Positions 8,963-17,615 of a stretch of DNA of 36,951 nt are shown here, piece after piece. Made by a program: the position numbers and the translations under genes. This DNA comes from Candidatus Latescibacterota bacterium (GTDB taxonomy: Bacteria > Latescibacterota > UBA2968 > UBA8231), in the NCBI GenBank assembly GCA_021295675.1, contig JAGWBY010000089.1, positions 1-36,951 on the forward strand, read 5' to 3'. A model generated the notes under the pieces. That model was not told the DNA's origin and did no database searches. It saw only the letters and a program-made list of their open reading frames with translations. Position 1 is the stretch's first letter; every line of letters begins with the position of its first letter.

Positions 8963-10048
8963 TTAGGTCCAGTTGCGCGAATCGGGCACGGCCACCCTCG
9001 ACTGCTGGCTGACGAGGCCGGGCAAGGTCATGTCCATCGCCAAGTCAATGCCAATGGCCGGTTCCTTTTCCCCGCGGACGGCCGCAACAAAATCCTGTAC
9101 TTCCCAATAGTCGCCGCCGCCGTGGCCAGCGGCAAGGGCTTCTGCGGGCGGATGCCGCCAATGATCGGGCAAAAATTCCTCTAAGGCCTCCAAAGACTCC
9201 CAGCGCGGCTGCGCGCTGCGGTTGCGCAGCCAGATTTTAGCCGCAGCCTCAAAGCCATCGGCCGACTCGTACGCGCCATCGGTCCCCTGCAACGCATAGT
9301 GCACCATGTGGTGCGGCCGGTCCGAGAGCATATCGACCCGGATGTGGACCAATCCGCCGCCCGACAGCCGGCACATCATAGTCACCGAATCCTCCATTTC
9401 GTACAAATCGCCGCGCGGGTCGCGGTAGTGATTCCCAGTGCCCACGGCGCAGACGGCCACCACTCGCTGCCCGGCAAACCACGTCAGCACCGGCCCCAAG
9501 CTGTGCGTGCCATAGGTGCAGCCATTGACGCCCGTCTGCCAACGCCGCCGCCAAGGCGTGATCTCGTTGAGGTCTTTCAGTTCGTGGATATAGGCCCCTT
9601 CGGCGTAGTACAGCTCGCCGAAAAAGCCGCGCTCGACTAATGCTTTTACCAGTGTGTTGGGCTTGGTGTACACGTAGTTTTCGGCCATCATATAGACGGC
9701 TCGGCTGCGCCGCGCCGCCCGCGTCAAATCGCGACACTCCTCGACCGACACGCCGGCCGTCACCTCGCTTAGCACGTGAATGTCGCGCTCCAAGGTCGCA
9801 ATGGCCTGAGGCACGTGCCACGGCATGGGCGAGCCCACGACGACCGCGTCCACGCCCCCAGCGTCGAGCATTGCGTCGGCATCCGTAAAAACCTGTTCAA
9901 CGCCCAATTCGGCCGCGTGGCGCTGAACCTCTTCCCGGCGGATGTCGCACAGCGCGGTAAGCTCCGTGGCCGGATGGGCCAGCAAGGTGGGGATAAAGCC
10001 GCTTCCGCGACCAGCGGCCCCAATGACGCCAACGCGTATTTTGTCCAT
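8963..10048 (-). CDS. Gfo/Idh/MocA family oxidoreductase, copy 1
   Basis: The 361-residue product has a Rossmann NAD(P)-binding domain at 1-120 (VGVIGAAGRGSGF at about 6-18) and the family's C-terminal alpha/beta domain. The C-terminal part includes TYGTHSLGPVLTW and ends with GGGDYWEVQDFVAAVRG, a tail typical of the family and of GH109-like members. The usual EKP motif is replaced by SEV (HVLSEVTAG), so the common active-site lysine is missing. HSLGP replaces the usual HxxxD pattern. The enzyme may therefore have a different chemistry, such as NAD-assisted glycoside cleavage or isomerisation, rather than simple dehydrogenation. It heads the minus-strand operon with the barrel hydrolase and the antiporter. 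No strong ribosome site is seen before ATG 10048. Confidence 0.85.
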   Translation of the reverse strand: MDKIRVGVIGAAGRGSGFIPTLLAHPATELTALCDIRREEVQRHAAELGVEQVFTDADAMLDAGGVDAVVVGSPMPWHVPQAIATLERDIHVLSEVTAGVSVEECRDLTRAARRSRAVYMMAENYVYTKPNTLVKALVERGFFGELYYAEGAYIHELKDLNEITPWRRRWQTGVNGCTYGTHSLGPVLTWFAGQRVVAVCAVGTGNHYRDPRGDLYEMEDSVTMMCRLSGGGLVHIRVDMLSDRPHHMVHYALQGTDGAYESADGFEAAAKIWLRNRSAQPRWESLEALEEFLPDHWRHPPAEALAAGHGGGDYWEVQDFVAAVRGEKEPAIGIDLAMDMTLPGLVSQQSRVAVPDSRNWT

Positions 10049-10131
10049 GTTCTATACCGTTTGACAACCAGCTTCAGCAACCGTACTGTTGTAAGCCATT
10101 TATTCAACCCATTCCCTATAGGAGGAACCTC

Positions 10132-10566
10132 ATGGCCATCATACCTAACATTAGTTCGGATATTGCCGGGCCGCTCGGCGCGATCCACCTGCCTCGCCTG
10201 TGGTCCAAGCTGCGCTTGAGCGCGGCTGGCGAATTGCCCGCGGATTACCCCGAATGCGGCGCAGGCTTCGATCAGATGGTCCTCGACGGCCTCAGCATCG
10301 ATCGCGACGCGGCCGTAGCCTATGTCAAGGACAGCAAGGCTAGCTACATCGAGTTTGAAAACTGGGTCAAGGCCCAGCGCGGCGGCTCCATTCCGCAGAG
10401 CGAAATCGACGCTTCCAACGCCGCCATCCGCGGCTACAATCACGACGACGAGACCCGCACCGATATCCTCGGTGCCGCTGGCCTCAGCGACGACGGCAGC
10501 ATCCTCGACGCCGTCAACCTCAACAACCTCGACGACTGGACTGAACTGCACAACGCCCTGAGCTAA
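10132..10566 (+). CDS. DUF5069 domain protein
   Basis: This complete 144-residue soluble protein opens with the DUF5069 pattern LPRLWSKLRLSAAG ... CGAGFDQMVLDGL ... FENWV. It has no signal peptide or membrane segment. The family has no established function; many members occur in Planctomycetota, Verrucomicrobiota and uncultured phyla. ATG 10132 is preceded by AGGAGG at 6 bases, the strongest ribosome site in the window, suggesting high expression. It is transcribed away from the Gfo/Idh/MocA gene across an 83-base gap and is closed by a strong terminator, so it is a single-gene unit. Confidence 0.85.
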   Translation: MAIIPNISSDIAGPLGAIHLPRLWSKLRLSAAGELPADYPECGAGFDQMVLDGLSIDRDAAVAYVKDSKASYIEFENWVKAQRGGSIPQSEIDASNAAIRGYNHDDETRTDILGAAGLSDDGSILDAVNLNNLDDWTELHNALS

Positions 10567-10589
10567 CAGGACGTGTCTCACTCGTCTAT

Positions 10590-10620
10590 CGGCCCGCTTC
10601 CCCGCTTTGGAGGCGGGCCG
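10590..10620 (+). terminator. Rho-independent terminator after the DUF5069 gene
   Basis: CGGCCCGCTTCC (10590-10601) pairs with GGAGGCGGGCCG (10609-10620), with one T-G wobble and a 7-base loop. It is followed by CTTTGTTGTTT. It lies 24 bases after the stop codon. Confidence 0.88.
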
Positions 10621-10741
10621 CTTTGTTGTTTGCCGCTCGCCTATTCATACCGCCTTTTGGCTGGGCTGTCAACGCCCTTGATAGCCCTCTACTGAATTTG
10701 TACTTTGTGCCAATCACCCTCTCTGCGAAAGCGAATCTGCA

Positions 10742-11854
10742 ATGAAACCCGATGTCGTCAAACTGACCAAGGCATTAGTCGCCTATCCCTCGGAAAGCCA
10801 AACCAGCAACGTCGAAGTCACCCAACACGTAGCCGGAGTCTTAGACCAGCTTGGTTTCCAAATAGAAGAGGTGCCCTACACAGATGAAGCGGGCGTGGCC
10901 AAGCTCTCCATCGTCGGCAAGTTGGGCACCGGGGAGGGAGGGCTGGCCTTGATGAGCCACGACGATGTCGTCCCCGCCAATCCCGCCGACGGTTGGCACC
11001 GCGATCCCTACGACTCATACGAGGCCAACGGCAAGCTCTACGGCCGCGGCTCCTGCGACATGAAGGGGCCGCTTGCCGCTTCAATTTGCGCAGCCGCCCG
11101 CTTCAAGGCCGCGGATCTCAAAGCCCCGATCTACATCGTCGTCACGGCCGACGAGGAGGTCCTCTGCGTCGGCGCGCAAAAGGTCACGGCCCATTCCAAA
11201 CTCTTTGCCGAGGCCAGCACCGGTTGCGGCATTATCTGCGAACCCACCAGCCTCCGCGTCGTCCACGCCCACAAAGGCTCGCTCGCCATGCAAGTCACTG
11301 CCAAAGGACGCCCCGCGCACACTAGTACCTTGAAGGGCACCAACGCCAACCTCAAGATGATTCCCTTTCTCGCGGAAATGAAGCGATTCAACGAGCGAGT
11401 GCTCAGCGCACGCCGCTACCGCAACGAGGAATTCGCACCGCCGCATTCCGAGTGGTGCATCGGCATCAACGATCACAACCGCGCCACCAACATTTCCCCC
11501 GCCCAAAGCATCTGCACCCTCAACTACCGCCCCATGCCCGGCATCGACGTCGATGATATCATCGACAGAACCCGCAAAAGCGCGCAAAAACACGGCCTCA
11601 ACTTCGAACTCAAACATCGCGGCGAGCCGCTCTATACAGCAGCGGATGCCCCGCTGGTCCGCACGGCACTCAAGCTAACGGGCCGTCGCAAACCCACTAC
11701 AGTGGCCTACGGCACCGACGGCATGGCTTTTTTGATCGTCCTCGGCCCAGGCGACATTGCGCAAGCCCACACCGCCAACGAATGGATCAAAACCGACCAA
11801 CTGCACGCAGGCGTCGATCTCTACGCCCGCTTCATCGAACGCATCTGCGTTTAG
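10742..11854 (+). CDS. M20 family metallopeptidase (ArgE/DapE-like deacylase)
   Basis: This is a 370-residue two-zinc hydrolase of the ArgE/DapE/carboxypeptidase G2 group. Metal ligands and catalytic residues are seen in order: SHDDVVP (H73, D75), GRGSCDMKGP (D106), TADEEV (E138/E139), ICEPTS (E167) and GPGDIAQAHTANEW (His near 345). The dimerisation or lid domain lies at about 180-285. It probably removes an acyl group from an amino-acid derivative; YGTDGMAF and AHTANEW are most like acetylornithine or N-acyl-amino-acid deacylases. Between GMAF and LIVLGPG the loop is about six residues shorter than usual, possibly an in-frame loss. The start codon has only a weak ribosome site. The gene is alone between converging and diverging neighbours. 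Confidence 0.85.
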   Translation: MKPDVVKLTKALVAYPSESQTSNVEVTQHVAGVLDQLGFQIEEVPYTDEAGVAKLSIVGKLGTGEGGLALMSHDDVVPANPADGWHRDPYDSYEANGKLYGRGSCDMKGPLAASICAAARFKAADLKAPIYIVVTADEEVLCVGAQKVTAHSKLFAEASTGCGIICEPTSLRVVHAHKGSLAMQVTAKGRPAHTSTLKGTNANLKMIPFLAEMKRFNERVLSARRYRNEEFAPPHSEWCIGINDHNRATNISPAQSICTLNYRPMPGIDVDDIIDRTRKSAQKHGLNFELKHRGEPLYTAADAPLVRTALKLTGRRKPTTVAYGTDGMAFLIVLGPGDIAQAHTANEWIKTDQLHAGVDLYARFIERICV

Positions 11855-11946
11855 AGGCCGAAAGTAGCGAACGTCGGAATTTTTTAAAGGTAGAAACTAA
11901 TAACGTTGCAGGGTCTTTGCGGATTAGAAGACATTTCTCGTCCTCC

Positions 11947-12756
11947 TCAATCCCAAGGATCTACCCCAGCCAGCTTCCGCCCCACACTCGTCAACTCTGC
12001 CGTCTTTTCTTCGTGGTGTTCGCGTTCTTCGGCGTAGCGCCCTAGCCCAGACAACCGACGCTGCCAAAAATCCGTGCGCAATCGCCGCGCCTCTTCACTC
12101 TCGCCGGCTGGACTCATAGTGATGTACTGCGCCACGCGAGGTGCATCGCCGCGATTGACGCTCGCCGTATGCGGCAGGGCCGTGCGCCAGATAACCAAGT
12201 CACCTGCTTCGGCACCAATGCGCTGCGTTCCCAAGGCCAGCAGGTCTTGCTCGCGGGGGTTGGCATCCTCCGGCAACTCGTCGAGCCACGCCTCTAAGCG
12301 CTGGTGGAACCCCGGCACGCAGATAAAGGCCCCCTGCTCGGCTGGCGTGTCGCTCAGATAGAGCACGCCCTGTACCCCAAAGGACAACGGACGCTTATCG
12401 AAGGACGCGTCCCAGTGCAGATTGTGCTCGGTTGCATCTTTGTCTATGACCGGCGGACTGATGCTGGCTCGGTCGTGGCTGACCCACAGCTTATCCGTGC
12501 CCCAAATCTGGCTGAAGGCCCGGTGGACCCGAGGGGCTGTGCGGTTGTCCCACATGGTCTGGTGATGGTAAATCTCGACCATGATGCCGCGCCTGTCCTC
12601 TGGATACCAAGTCCCCGGATCGTCCGGGTCCATGCCCGTAAACGCCCACACCGCCCGCCCAGTGCGCTCAGCTTGGTCGCGGTCGATCACTTGGCGAGCA
12701 ACGACGTACCCCTGTTCGGCAAAGAAATCCAGTTCTTCCCTACTCAGGACATCCAT
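11947..12756 (-). CDS. Phytanoyl-CoA dioxygenase family protein (PhyH), copy 2
   Basis: This is a 269-residue Fe(II)/2-oxoglutarate oxygenase. The iron ligands are H114 and D116 in NLHWDAS and H196 in ALPHTASVNRG; the 2-oxoglutarate Arg is R207. It has the PhyH N-terminal helix with FFAEQGYVV. It is not a close copy of the dioxygenase at 4394-5395: length and motifs differ, so the two probably act on different substrates. GGGGG lies about 8 bases before ATG 12756. It follows the asd stop after 13 bases, so it is probably co-transcribed with the threonine-pathway genes, although no role in that pathway is known. The gene is complete. Confidence 0.85.
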   Translation of the reverse strand: MDVLSREELDFFAEQGYVVARQVIDRDQAERTGRAVWAFTGMDPDDPGTWYPEDRRGIMVEIYHHQTMWDNRTAPRVHRAFSQIWGTDKLWVSHDRASISPPVIDKDATEHNLHWDASFDKRPLSFGVQGVLYLSDTPAEQGAFICVPGFHQRLEAWLDELPEDANPREQDLLALGTQRIGAEAGDLVIWRTALPHTASVNRGDAPRVAQYITMSPAGESEEARRLRTDFWQRRLSGLGRYAEEREHHEEKTAELTSVGRKLAGVDPWD

Positions 12757-12769
12757 AGCAGTTCCCCCG

Positions 12770-13776
12770 TTATAACAGTTTTCGCGCGATGAGTTCCTCG
12801 GCGATTTGTACGGCGTTTAAGGCCGCCCCCTTGCGCAACTGATCGCCGCTGACCCACAAGTCCAGCCCGGTCCCTTCGGGCCGCGAAATGTCTTGGCGAA
12901 TGCGCCCGACCAGCACCTCGTCGCAGCCGGAGGCCTCAATCGGCATGGGGAAATGGTTCTGCGCGGGATCATTCACGATCCGCACGCCCGCAGCCTGCGC
13001 CAAGATAGCTTCGGCCTCAGCGGCCGGAAAGGGTTCGGCAAACTCCACGTTGATCGCCTCGGAATGCGCCCGCAGCACGGGCACGCGAATGGTCGTAGCC
13101 GAGATCTGCAGCGCGTCGTCGTGGAACATCTTGCGAGTCTCGCGCACCATTTTCAGCTCTTCTTCGCAATACCCTTCCGGCCCAACAGCCGAATCGTGCG
13201 AAAACAAATTAAAGGCAATCGGATGTGGGAATTCAGCCGGTTCGGCCTCCTCCCCGGCGAGCACCTGCTGCGTCTGCGCCTCCAATTCTTCCATGGCCCG
13301 CGCCCCCGCGCCACTAACGGCCTGATAGGTCGAGACCACAATGCGCTTGACCCGCTGCCGCTGATAGAGCGGCCAGACCACCACGTCCATGATGATCGTC
13401 GAACAATTCGGATTGGCGATGATGCCGCGGTGCGCGGCCAAGTCCTCGGGATTGATCTCGGGCACCACCAGCGGCACGTCCGGGTCCATGCGATAGGCCG
13501 ACGTGTTATCGACGAGTGTGGGTTAAACTGCTTGCTCAAACTGCCCCCGGCCGAGGCTAAGACGATATCCACGCCGGCAAAAGAATCCTCGCCGAGCTCC
13601 TGTACCTGAATCGAACTGCCGTTAAAGGAAATGGAGCGCCCAGCCGAGCGGGCCGAGGCCAACAGCCGCAACTCGCCGGCGGGAAAGTTGCGCTCGGCCA
13701 GTATTTCTAACAGCACCTGCCCTACGGCGCCAGTCGCGCCCATAATAGCTACGTTATACGTATCGGTCACCTGCAT
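12770..13776 (-). CDS. asd: Aspartate-semialdehyde dehydrogenase, reading frame broken by short deletion
   Basis: This enzyme makes L-aspartate 4-semialdehyde from aspartyl phosphate with NADPH, the branch point to lysine, threonine and methionine. Frame one (from ATG 13776) has the NADP-binding loop IMGATGAVGQVLL and ends in GGSLSKQFNPH. Frame two resumes at LVDNTSAYRMDPDVPLVVPE and runs to 12770. It carries the catalytic Cys in ANPNCSTI and the active-site region VPVLRAHSEAINVEF. The stretch that normally joins NPH to the strand before VDNTSAYR is missing, about 19-22 bases near 13518-13528. A short direct repeat (CCACAC-like) at both ends of the expected segment would explain the loss. The start overlaps the end of the ApgM-like gene by 10 bases, so the two are translationally coupled. 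A break in such a basic gene is suspicious of assembly error. Confidence 0.85.
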
Positions 13777-14938
13777 TTCTCCGTGAGATAATCCATCAAT
13801 ACATGTCCGTGTTCTACCTGCATACTACCCCACTCGGCGGCCCGCTCTCCATAGGCTTGCATCGAGTCAGCCTCAATCCCCGTTCCCCACAGCACAAAGG
13901 GCACTGGCTCGCGGCTGTGGGTGCGCCGCGCAATGGGCGTGCGGTGGTCGGGGGTGAGCAGCACCCGATGCGGCCCCATCGACTCCAGCCCCGCCAAGAT
14001 CGGACCGACGACGCGGGCGTCGAAATCCTCGATGGCCTGCACCTTGGCCTGCGGATCTCCGTTGTGCCCGGCTTCGTCCGGGGCCTCGACGTGGACATAG
14101 ACAAAATCGGCGTGCTGCAAGGCCGCCAGCGCGTATTCGGCCTTGCCCTCGTAGTTGGTGTCGAGACCTCAATGACCTCTAAGCCCGCGCTCTTGCCGAT
14201 CCCGCGCACCAAGTCAACAGCCGAGATAACGCCGCCCTGCAACCCGTAGCGCTCCGACAAGGGCGTCAACCGCAGCGCGCGTCCAGACCCCCAGAGCCAT
14301 ATCGCATTGGCCGGCCGCTCCCCGCGAGCCGAGCGGGCTGTATTGACGGGCGAAGCCGCGAGAATGGGGCTGGCCGCATCCATGAGGGCGCGGATTTTGT
14401 CGGCCCCGTCACCTGTAGGCTCATGTGCGGCCATGGACTCGCCCATGATGTCGTGCGGCGGATAGGTTTCCACTTCTTCCGGGCCGCAGTCCCACACCAG
14501 CAAGTGGCGATAGCCCACCCCGGGATAGAAGCGCAAAGACGGCCCCCCCAACTCGGCCGCCAAGGCCTCCACCAATTCGGCGGCTTCTTCGCTGTCAATG
14601 TGCCCAGCGCTGTAATCGACTAACACGTCGCCTTCTCCGTAGATCAGGTTCAGGCGGAAAGCCACCCCATCGTCGCCCAGATCGACGCCCATGCTCGCGG
14701 CTTCCAACGGTGCGCGACCCGTGTAGTGTACCCGACTGTCGTAGCCGAAAATTTCGAGATTGCCGATATCACTACCCGGATGCCGCTGCGCGGGAATCAT
14801 CTGCACCAATCCCCCAACCCCCTCGCGGGCCAAGCGATCCATGCAGGGCGTGGCGGCCGCCTCCAACGGCGTCTGTCCGTCCAACTCATCGAGCGGATAG
14901 TCAGCCGCTCCATCGGGCACCAACACGACGTAGCGCAC
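13767..14938 (-). CDS. ApgM-like (COG3635) phosphomutase or homoserine-kinase analogue, reading frame broken
   Basis: This is a member of the archaeal-type cofactor-independent phosphoglycerate mutase family, part of the alkaline phosphatase superfamily. Frame one begins at GTG 14938 with GGAGG 9 bases upstream. It shows VPDGAADYP (metal-binding Asp), TPCMDRLAREG, PGSDIGNLEIFGYD and AVDLVRGIGKSAGLEVIEV. Frame two resumes at DTNYEGKAEYALAAL, then VHVEAPDEAGHNGD and LTPDHRTPIARRTHS, which carry the remaining metal ligands. The usual PGATG loop between EVIEV and DTNYEG is missing, about 19 bases near 14165. It sits one base after hom and overlaps asd. That placement suggests it acts as the missing homoserine kinase rather than in glycolysis; this is an inference from context. 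The corrected length would be about 396 residues. Confidence 0.75.
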
Positions 14939-14939
14939 G

Positions 14940-16259
14940 CTAGAGATCCTCCATGCGGATGAGCTTGACCGCTCCTTGTACGGCATCGAGTGTGGCCACG
15001 GCCTGCTGCGCCCGCTGCATCGCGGCTTCGCGCGCCTCGTGAGTGACGATGACCAGCGGCACAGAGCCGCCCTCAAAGTCGCGCTCTTTTTGGATGACCG
15101 AGGCAATGCTGATCCGCTCCTCGGCTAAGATGCGCGCGATCCCCGCGAGCACTCCGGGCTGATCGCGGACTAAGACGCGAATAAAGTAGCGCATCTGCAC
15201 GTCCTCAATGGGCACGACCGCGACGGCGTCCTCGCCCAAGATCATGTCGCCGATGGAGGTGCTAGCGCCAGCGGCCTTGCGCTCGACCAACTCGACCATA
15301 TCCGCCACCACTGCGCTGGCCGTGGGTAGCTGCCCGGCACCGCGGCCGGAAAACACTTGCGGCCCCACCGCAGACCCCTGCACCTGAATGGCGTTGAATT
15401 CGTCGTGGATGTTGGCCAACAGCGCATCCTCCGGCACCATAGCCGGATGCACCCGGGCCTCGACGCGCCCATCCTGCTGCTTGGCAATAGCCAGCAGCTT
15501 GATCGCATACCCCAGCTCGCGGGCGTATTCAATGTCCCGGCTCTCGATCTGCTCAATTCCCTCGCAAAATACATCGCGGCCCGTGCCCGTACAGTGAAAG
15601 GCAATGCGGCAGAGGATGGCCAACTTTTGCGCGGCGTCCATGCCGCTCACGTCCATAGTCGGGTCCGGCTCGGCATAGCCTTGGTCTTGGGCTTCTTTGA
15701 GGATGTCGGCGTAGTCGCCTGCACCGCGACTCATGCGCGTGAGCATGTAGTTGGTGGTGCCGTTGAGAATGCCGTACAGAGACTCTACCCGATTGGCCAC
15801 CAAACCATTGCGCAACGAGCGGATGATGGGGATGCCGGCTGCGACACTCGCTTCAAACATCAAATCCGCTCCATTGGCCAGCGCCAGTTCAAAAAGCTCC
15901 TCGCCCCGCTCGGCGAGCAGGGCCTTGTTGGCCGTTACCACATCCTTGCCCCGCCGCAGGGCCTCACTCACCCACTCAAAGGCAGGGGGCGCACCAGTCA
16001 GTTCCACCACCAGTTGCACATCTGGATCGGCTACGACCGCGCTGGCGTCCGCGGTCAACATCTCCGGTGCTATAGCGGGGCTGCGCGGCTTGTCCAAGTC
16101 GCGCACGGCCACGCGCCGCAACGCAAAATCTACGTGCTTGCGCCGCCGCAGCGACGCGGGCGCATCCTGCAACAGCTCAACCACACCGCTGCCGACCGTG
16201 CCCAAACCAATCAATCCCACTCCTACTGGCATGTCTTTGCCCAATTCCTTGTTTCGCAT
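14940..16259 (-). CDS. hom: Homoserine dehydrogenase with C-terminal ACT domain
   Basis: The enzyme reduces aspartate semialdehyde to homoserine. The 439-residue product has the NAD(P) loop GLIGLGTVGSGVVELL, the substrate and cofactor region GKDVVTANKALLAERG, the catalytic-domain signature GILNGTTNYMLTRM and the conserved EPDPTMDVSGMDAAQKLAIL. A C-terminal ACT domain (YFIRVLVRDQPGVLAGIARIL) probably gives feedback inhibition by threonine. The length is normal and the frame intact. ATG 16259 is taken as the start; ATG 16232 (MPVGVGLIG) would fit the family N-terminus equally well and neither has a well-spaced ribosome site. It leads the operon hom, apgM-like, asd, phyH. No kinase of the usual ThrB type and no threonine synthase is in the window. 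Confidence 0.92.
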   Translation of the reverse strand: MRNKELGKDMPVGVGLIGLGTVGSGVVELLQDAPASLRRRKHVDFALRRVAVRDLDKPRSPAIAPEMLTADASAVVADPDVQLVVELTGAPPAFEWVSEALRRGKDVVTANKALLAERGEELFELALANGADLMFEASVAAGIPIIRSLRNGLVANRVESLYGILNGTTNYMLTRMSRGAGDYADILKEAQDQGYAEPDPTMDVSGMDAAQKLAILCRIAFHCTGTGRDVFCEGIEQIESRDIEYARELGYAIKLLAIAKQQDGRVEARVHPAMVPEDALLANIHDEFNAIQVQGSAVGPQVFSGRGAGQLPTASAVVADMVELVERKAAGASTSIGDMILGEDAVAVVPIEDVQMRYFIRVLVRDQPGVLAGIARILAEERISIASVIQKERDFEGGSVPLVIVTHEAREAAMQRAQQAVATLDAVQGAVKLIRMEDL

Positions 16260-16368
16260 CAAGTTAAAAGTTTTAAATATAGAGGGGGTCGCGCTTTTTT
16301 GGCAAGGTGGATAGCCGCACTGAGATGGCCTATATTACGGGCACACACGACGATTGGAGCCGATCATT

Positions 16369-16656
16369 ATGGACCTCAAAACCTTCAAACTGAGCCTGCA
16401 AGAGCAAACCCCGCCGGAGACCTCGCAAGCCCTGCAAGCACTCTGGTACGAAGCCAAGGATCAGTGGGACAAAGCCCACGAGCTAGCCCAGCAAACGCCC
16501 GACCCCATCGGGGCTTGGGTCCACGCTTATTTACACCGGGTCGAAGGCGACGAAAGCAACGCCGGCTATTGGTACCGGCGGGCGCAAAAGCCCCACAGCG
16601 AGGCGTCGCTGCCCGCAGAATGGGACGAGATCGCCAGCGCCCTGCTCAGCGGCTAA
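16369..16656 (+). CDS. Small conserved helical (TPR-like) protein of unknown function
   Basis: The 95-residue acidic soluble protein contains LQALWYEAKDQWDKAHELAQ and GAWVHAYLHRVEGDESNAGYWYRRA, a pair of helical hairpins like a tetratricopeptide unit. I recall similar short proteins in several environmental phyla, always uncharacterised. The start at ATG 16369 has GGAG 9 bases upstream; an in-frame TTG at 16354 is less likely. It diverges from hom, with about 110 bases between them, and converges on the methyltransferase gene. No function can be given. Confidence 0.75.
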   Translation: MDLKTFKLSLQEQTPPETSQALQALWYEAKDQWDKAHELAQQTPDPIGAWVHAYLHRVEGDESNAGYWYRRAQKPHSEASLPAEWDEIASALLSG

Positions 16657-16739
16657 GGCCTCCCCGCCAAGTGTGGTTCAGTTCCGCGCCCTCTTGCGGA
16701 TTGGCCCAAGTCACGACGGCTCCTCGCCCTCCCCACGGC

Positions 16740-17480
16740 TCAGTCGCTGCGGACGCCCAACATGCAAAGGAAAGCCGGTTTGGGCACGATCTTGTTCAAG
16801 AGCGCGTCGGCCAAGCGCCAAGCTGCATAGGGCCAGCCAGCACTCAAGCCAGGAAATCCCGCCAACTCTAGCAGTTTGTTGGTCGTCAACCGCACCGCGC
16901 GTATTTCAAAGCCTTGGCCTTGGAGATAGACGGCGAGCGTCTCCTCATCAAAGCGGTGAAGATGCGCGTTGGCTGGCGTTAGTCTATTGCAGTGGATACA
17001 CAGGTGCTCGACAATGGTCTCGCGGTACGGCACACTCACCACCAGCCGCCCCCCCGGTCGCAACACCCGCCGCGCCTCAGCTAGGGCCGCATCAATGTCT
17101 TCGAGATGTTCGACCACTTCAGAAAGCACTACCGCGTCGAAACACTCGGCCGCAAAGGGAAGATAGTACAAATCGCCGACCTGATAGGCTGCTTCCGCAA
17201 AGCGGGCCTTGGCACCAGCCACCCCGACCCAGCCGATGTCCATAGCGCAGACTAGGGCACCCCGACGATGGCAGTACGCCCCCAGCCAACCCGATCCACA
17301 CCCGATATCGAGGACGCGTTCGCCACCGTGCAAGTCGAGTAGGCGCACGAGTGTCTCCAGCCGCCGCTCTTCCGAGGCTCGACGCCTCGGGTCCAATGCT
17401 TGAGGATCGACAATCGCCTCGGCATCGGCCTTGTAGTGGACCTTGTAGTCGCTGAGCTGGCCTTTTTGAGTTGTATTCAT
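16740..17480 (-). CDS. Class I SAM-dependent methyltransferase
   Basis: The 246-residue product has the AdoMet-binding motif I VLDIGCGSGWLG (about 56-67), motif II acidic residue in VCAMDIG, the post-I segment VGDLYYLPFAAECFDAVVLSEVVEHL and motif IV/V ARRVLRPGGRLVVSVPY. This is the Methyltransf_11 pattern typical of ubiquinone/biotin-type and small-molecule methyltransferases. Two cysteines in EHLCIHCNRL are unusual but not diagnostic. There is no membrane segment. The acceptor is unknown and the neighbours give no hint. The upstream ribosome site is weak. It is transcribed toward the small helical gene and away from the second Gfo/Idh/MocA gene. Confidence 0.85.
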   Translation of the reverse strand: MNTTQKGQLSDYKVHYKADAEAIVDPQALDPRRRASEERRLETLVRLLDLHGGERVLDIGCGSGWLGAYCHRRGALVCAMDIGWVGVAGAKARFAEAAYQVGDLYYLPFAAECFDAVVLSEVVEHLEDIDAALAEARRVLRPGGRLVVSVPYRETIVEHLCIHCNRLTPANAHLHRFDEETLAVYLQGQGFEIRAVRLTTNKLLELAGFPGLSAGWPYAAWRLADALLNKIVPKPAFLCMLGVRSD

Positions 17481-17615
17481 TATCGACGGTCTCTTGACAA
17501 CAGCGGCACGGCCTCCATACTATGCCACTCATTACTCTTAAGGTGGTCTATTTCTCAGTCCTCGCATCCTCTAAACAGGCTGGCAATAAACCTCTAACCA
17601 CGGATCAAATTTTCC

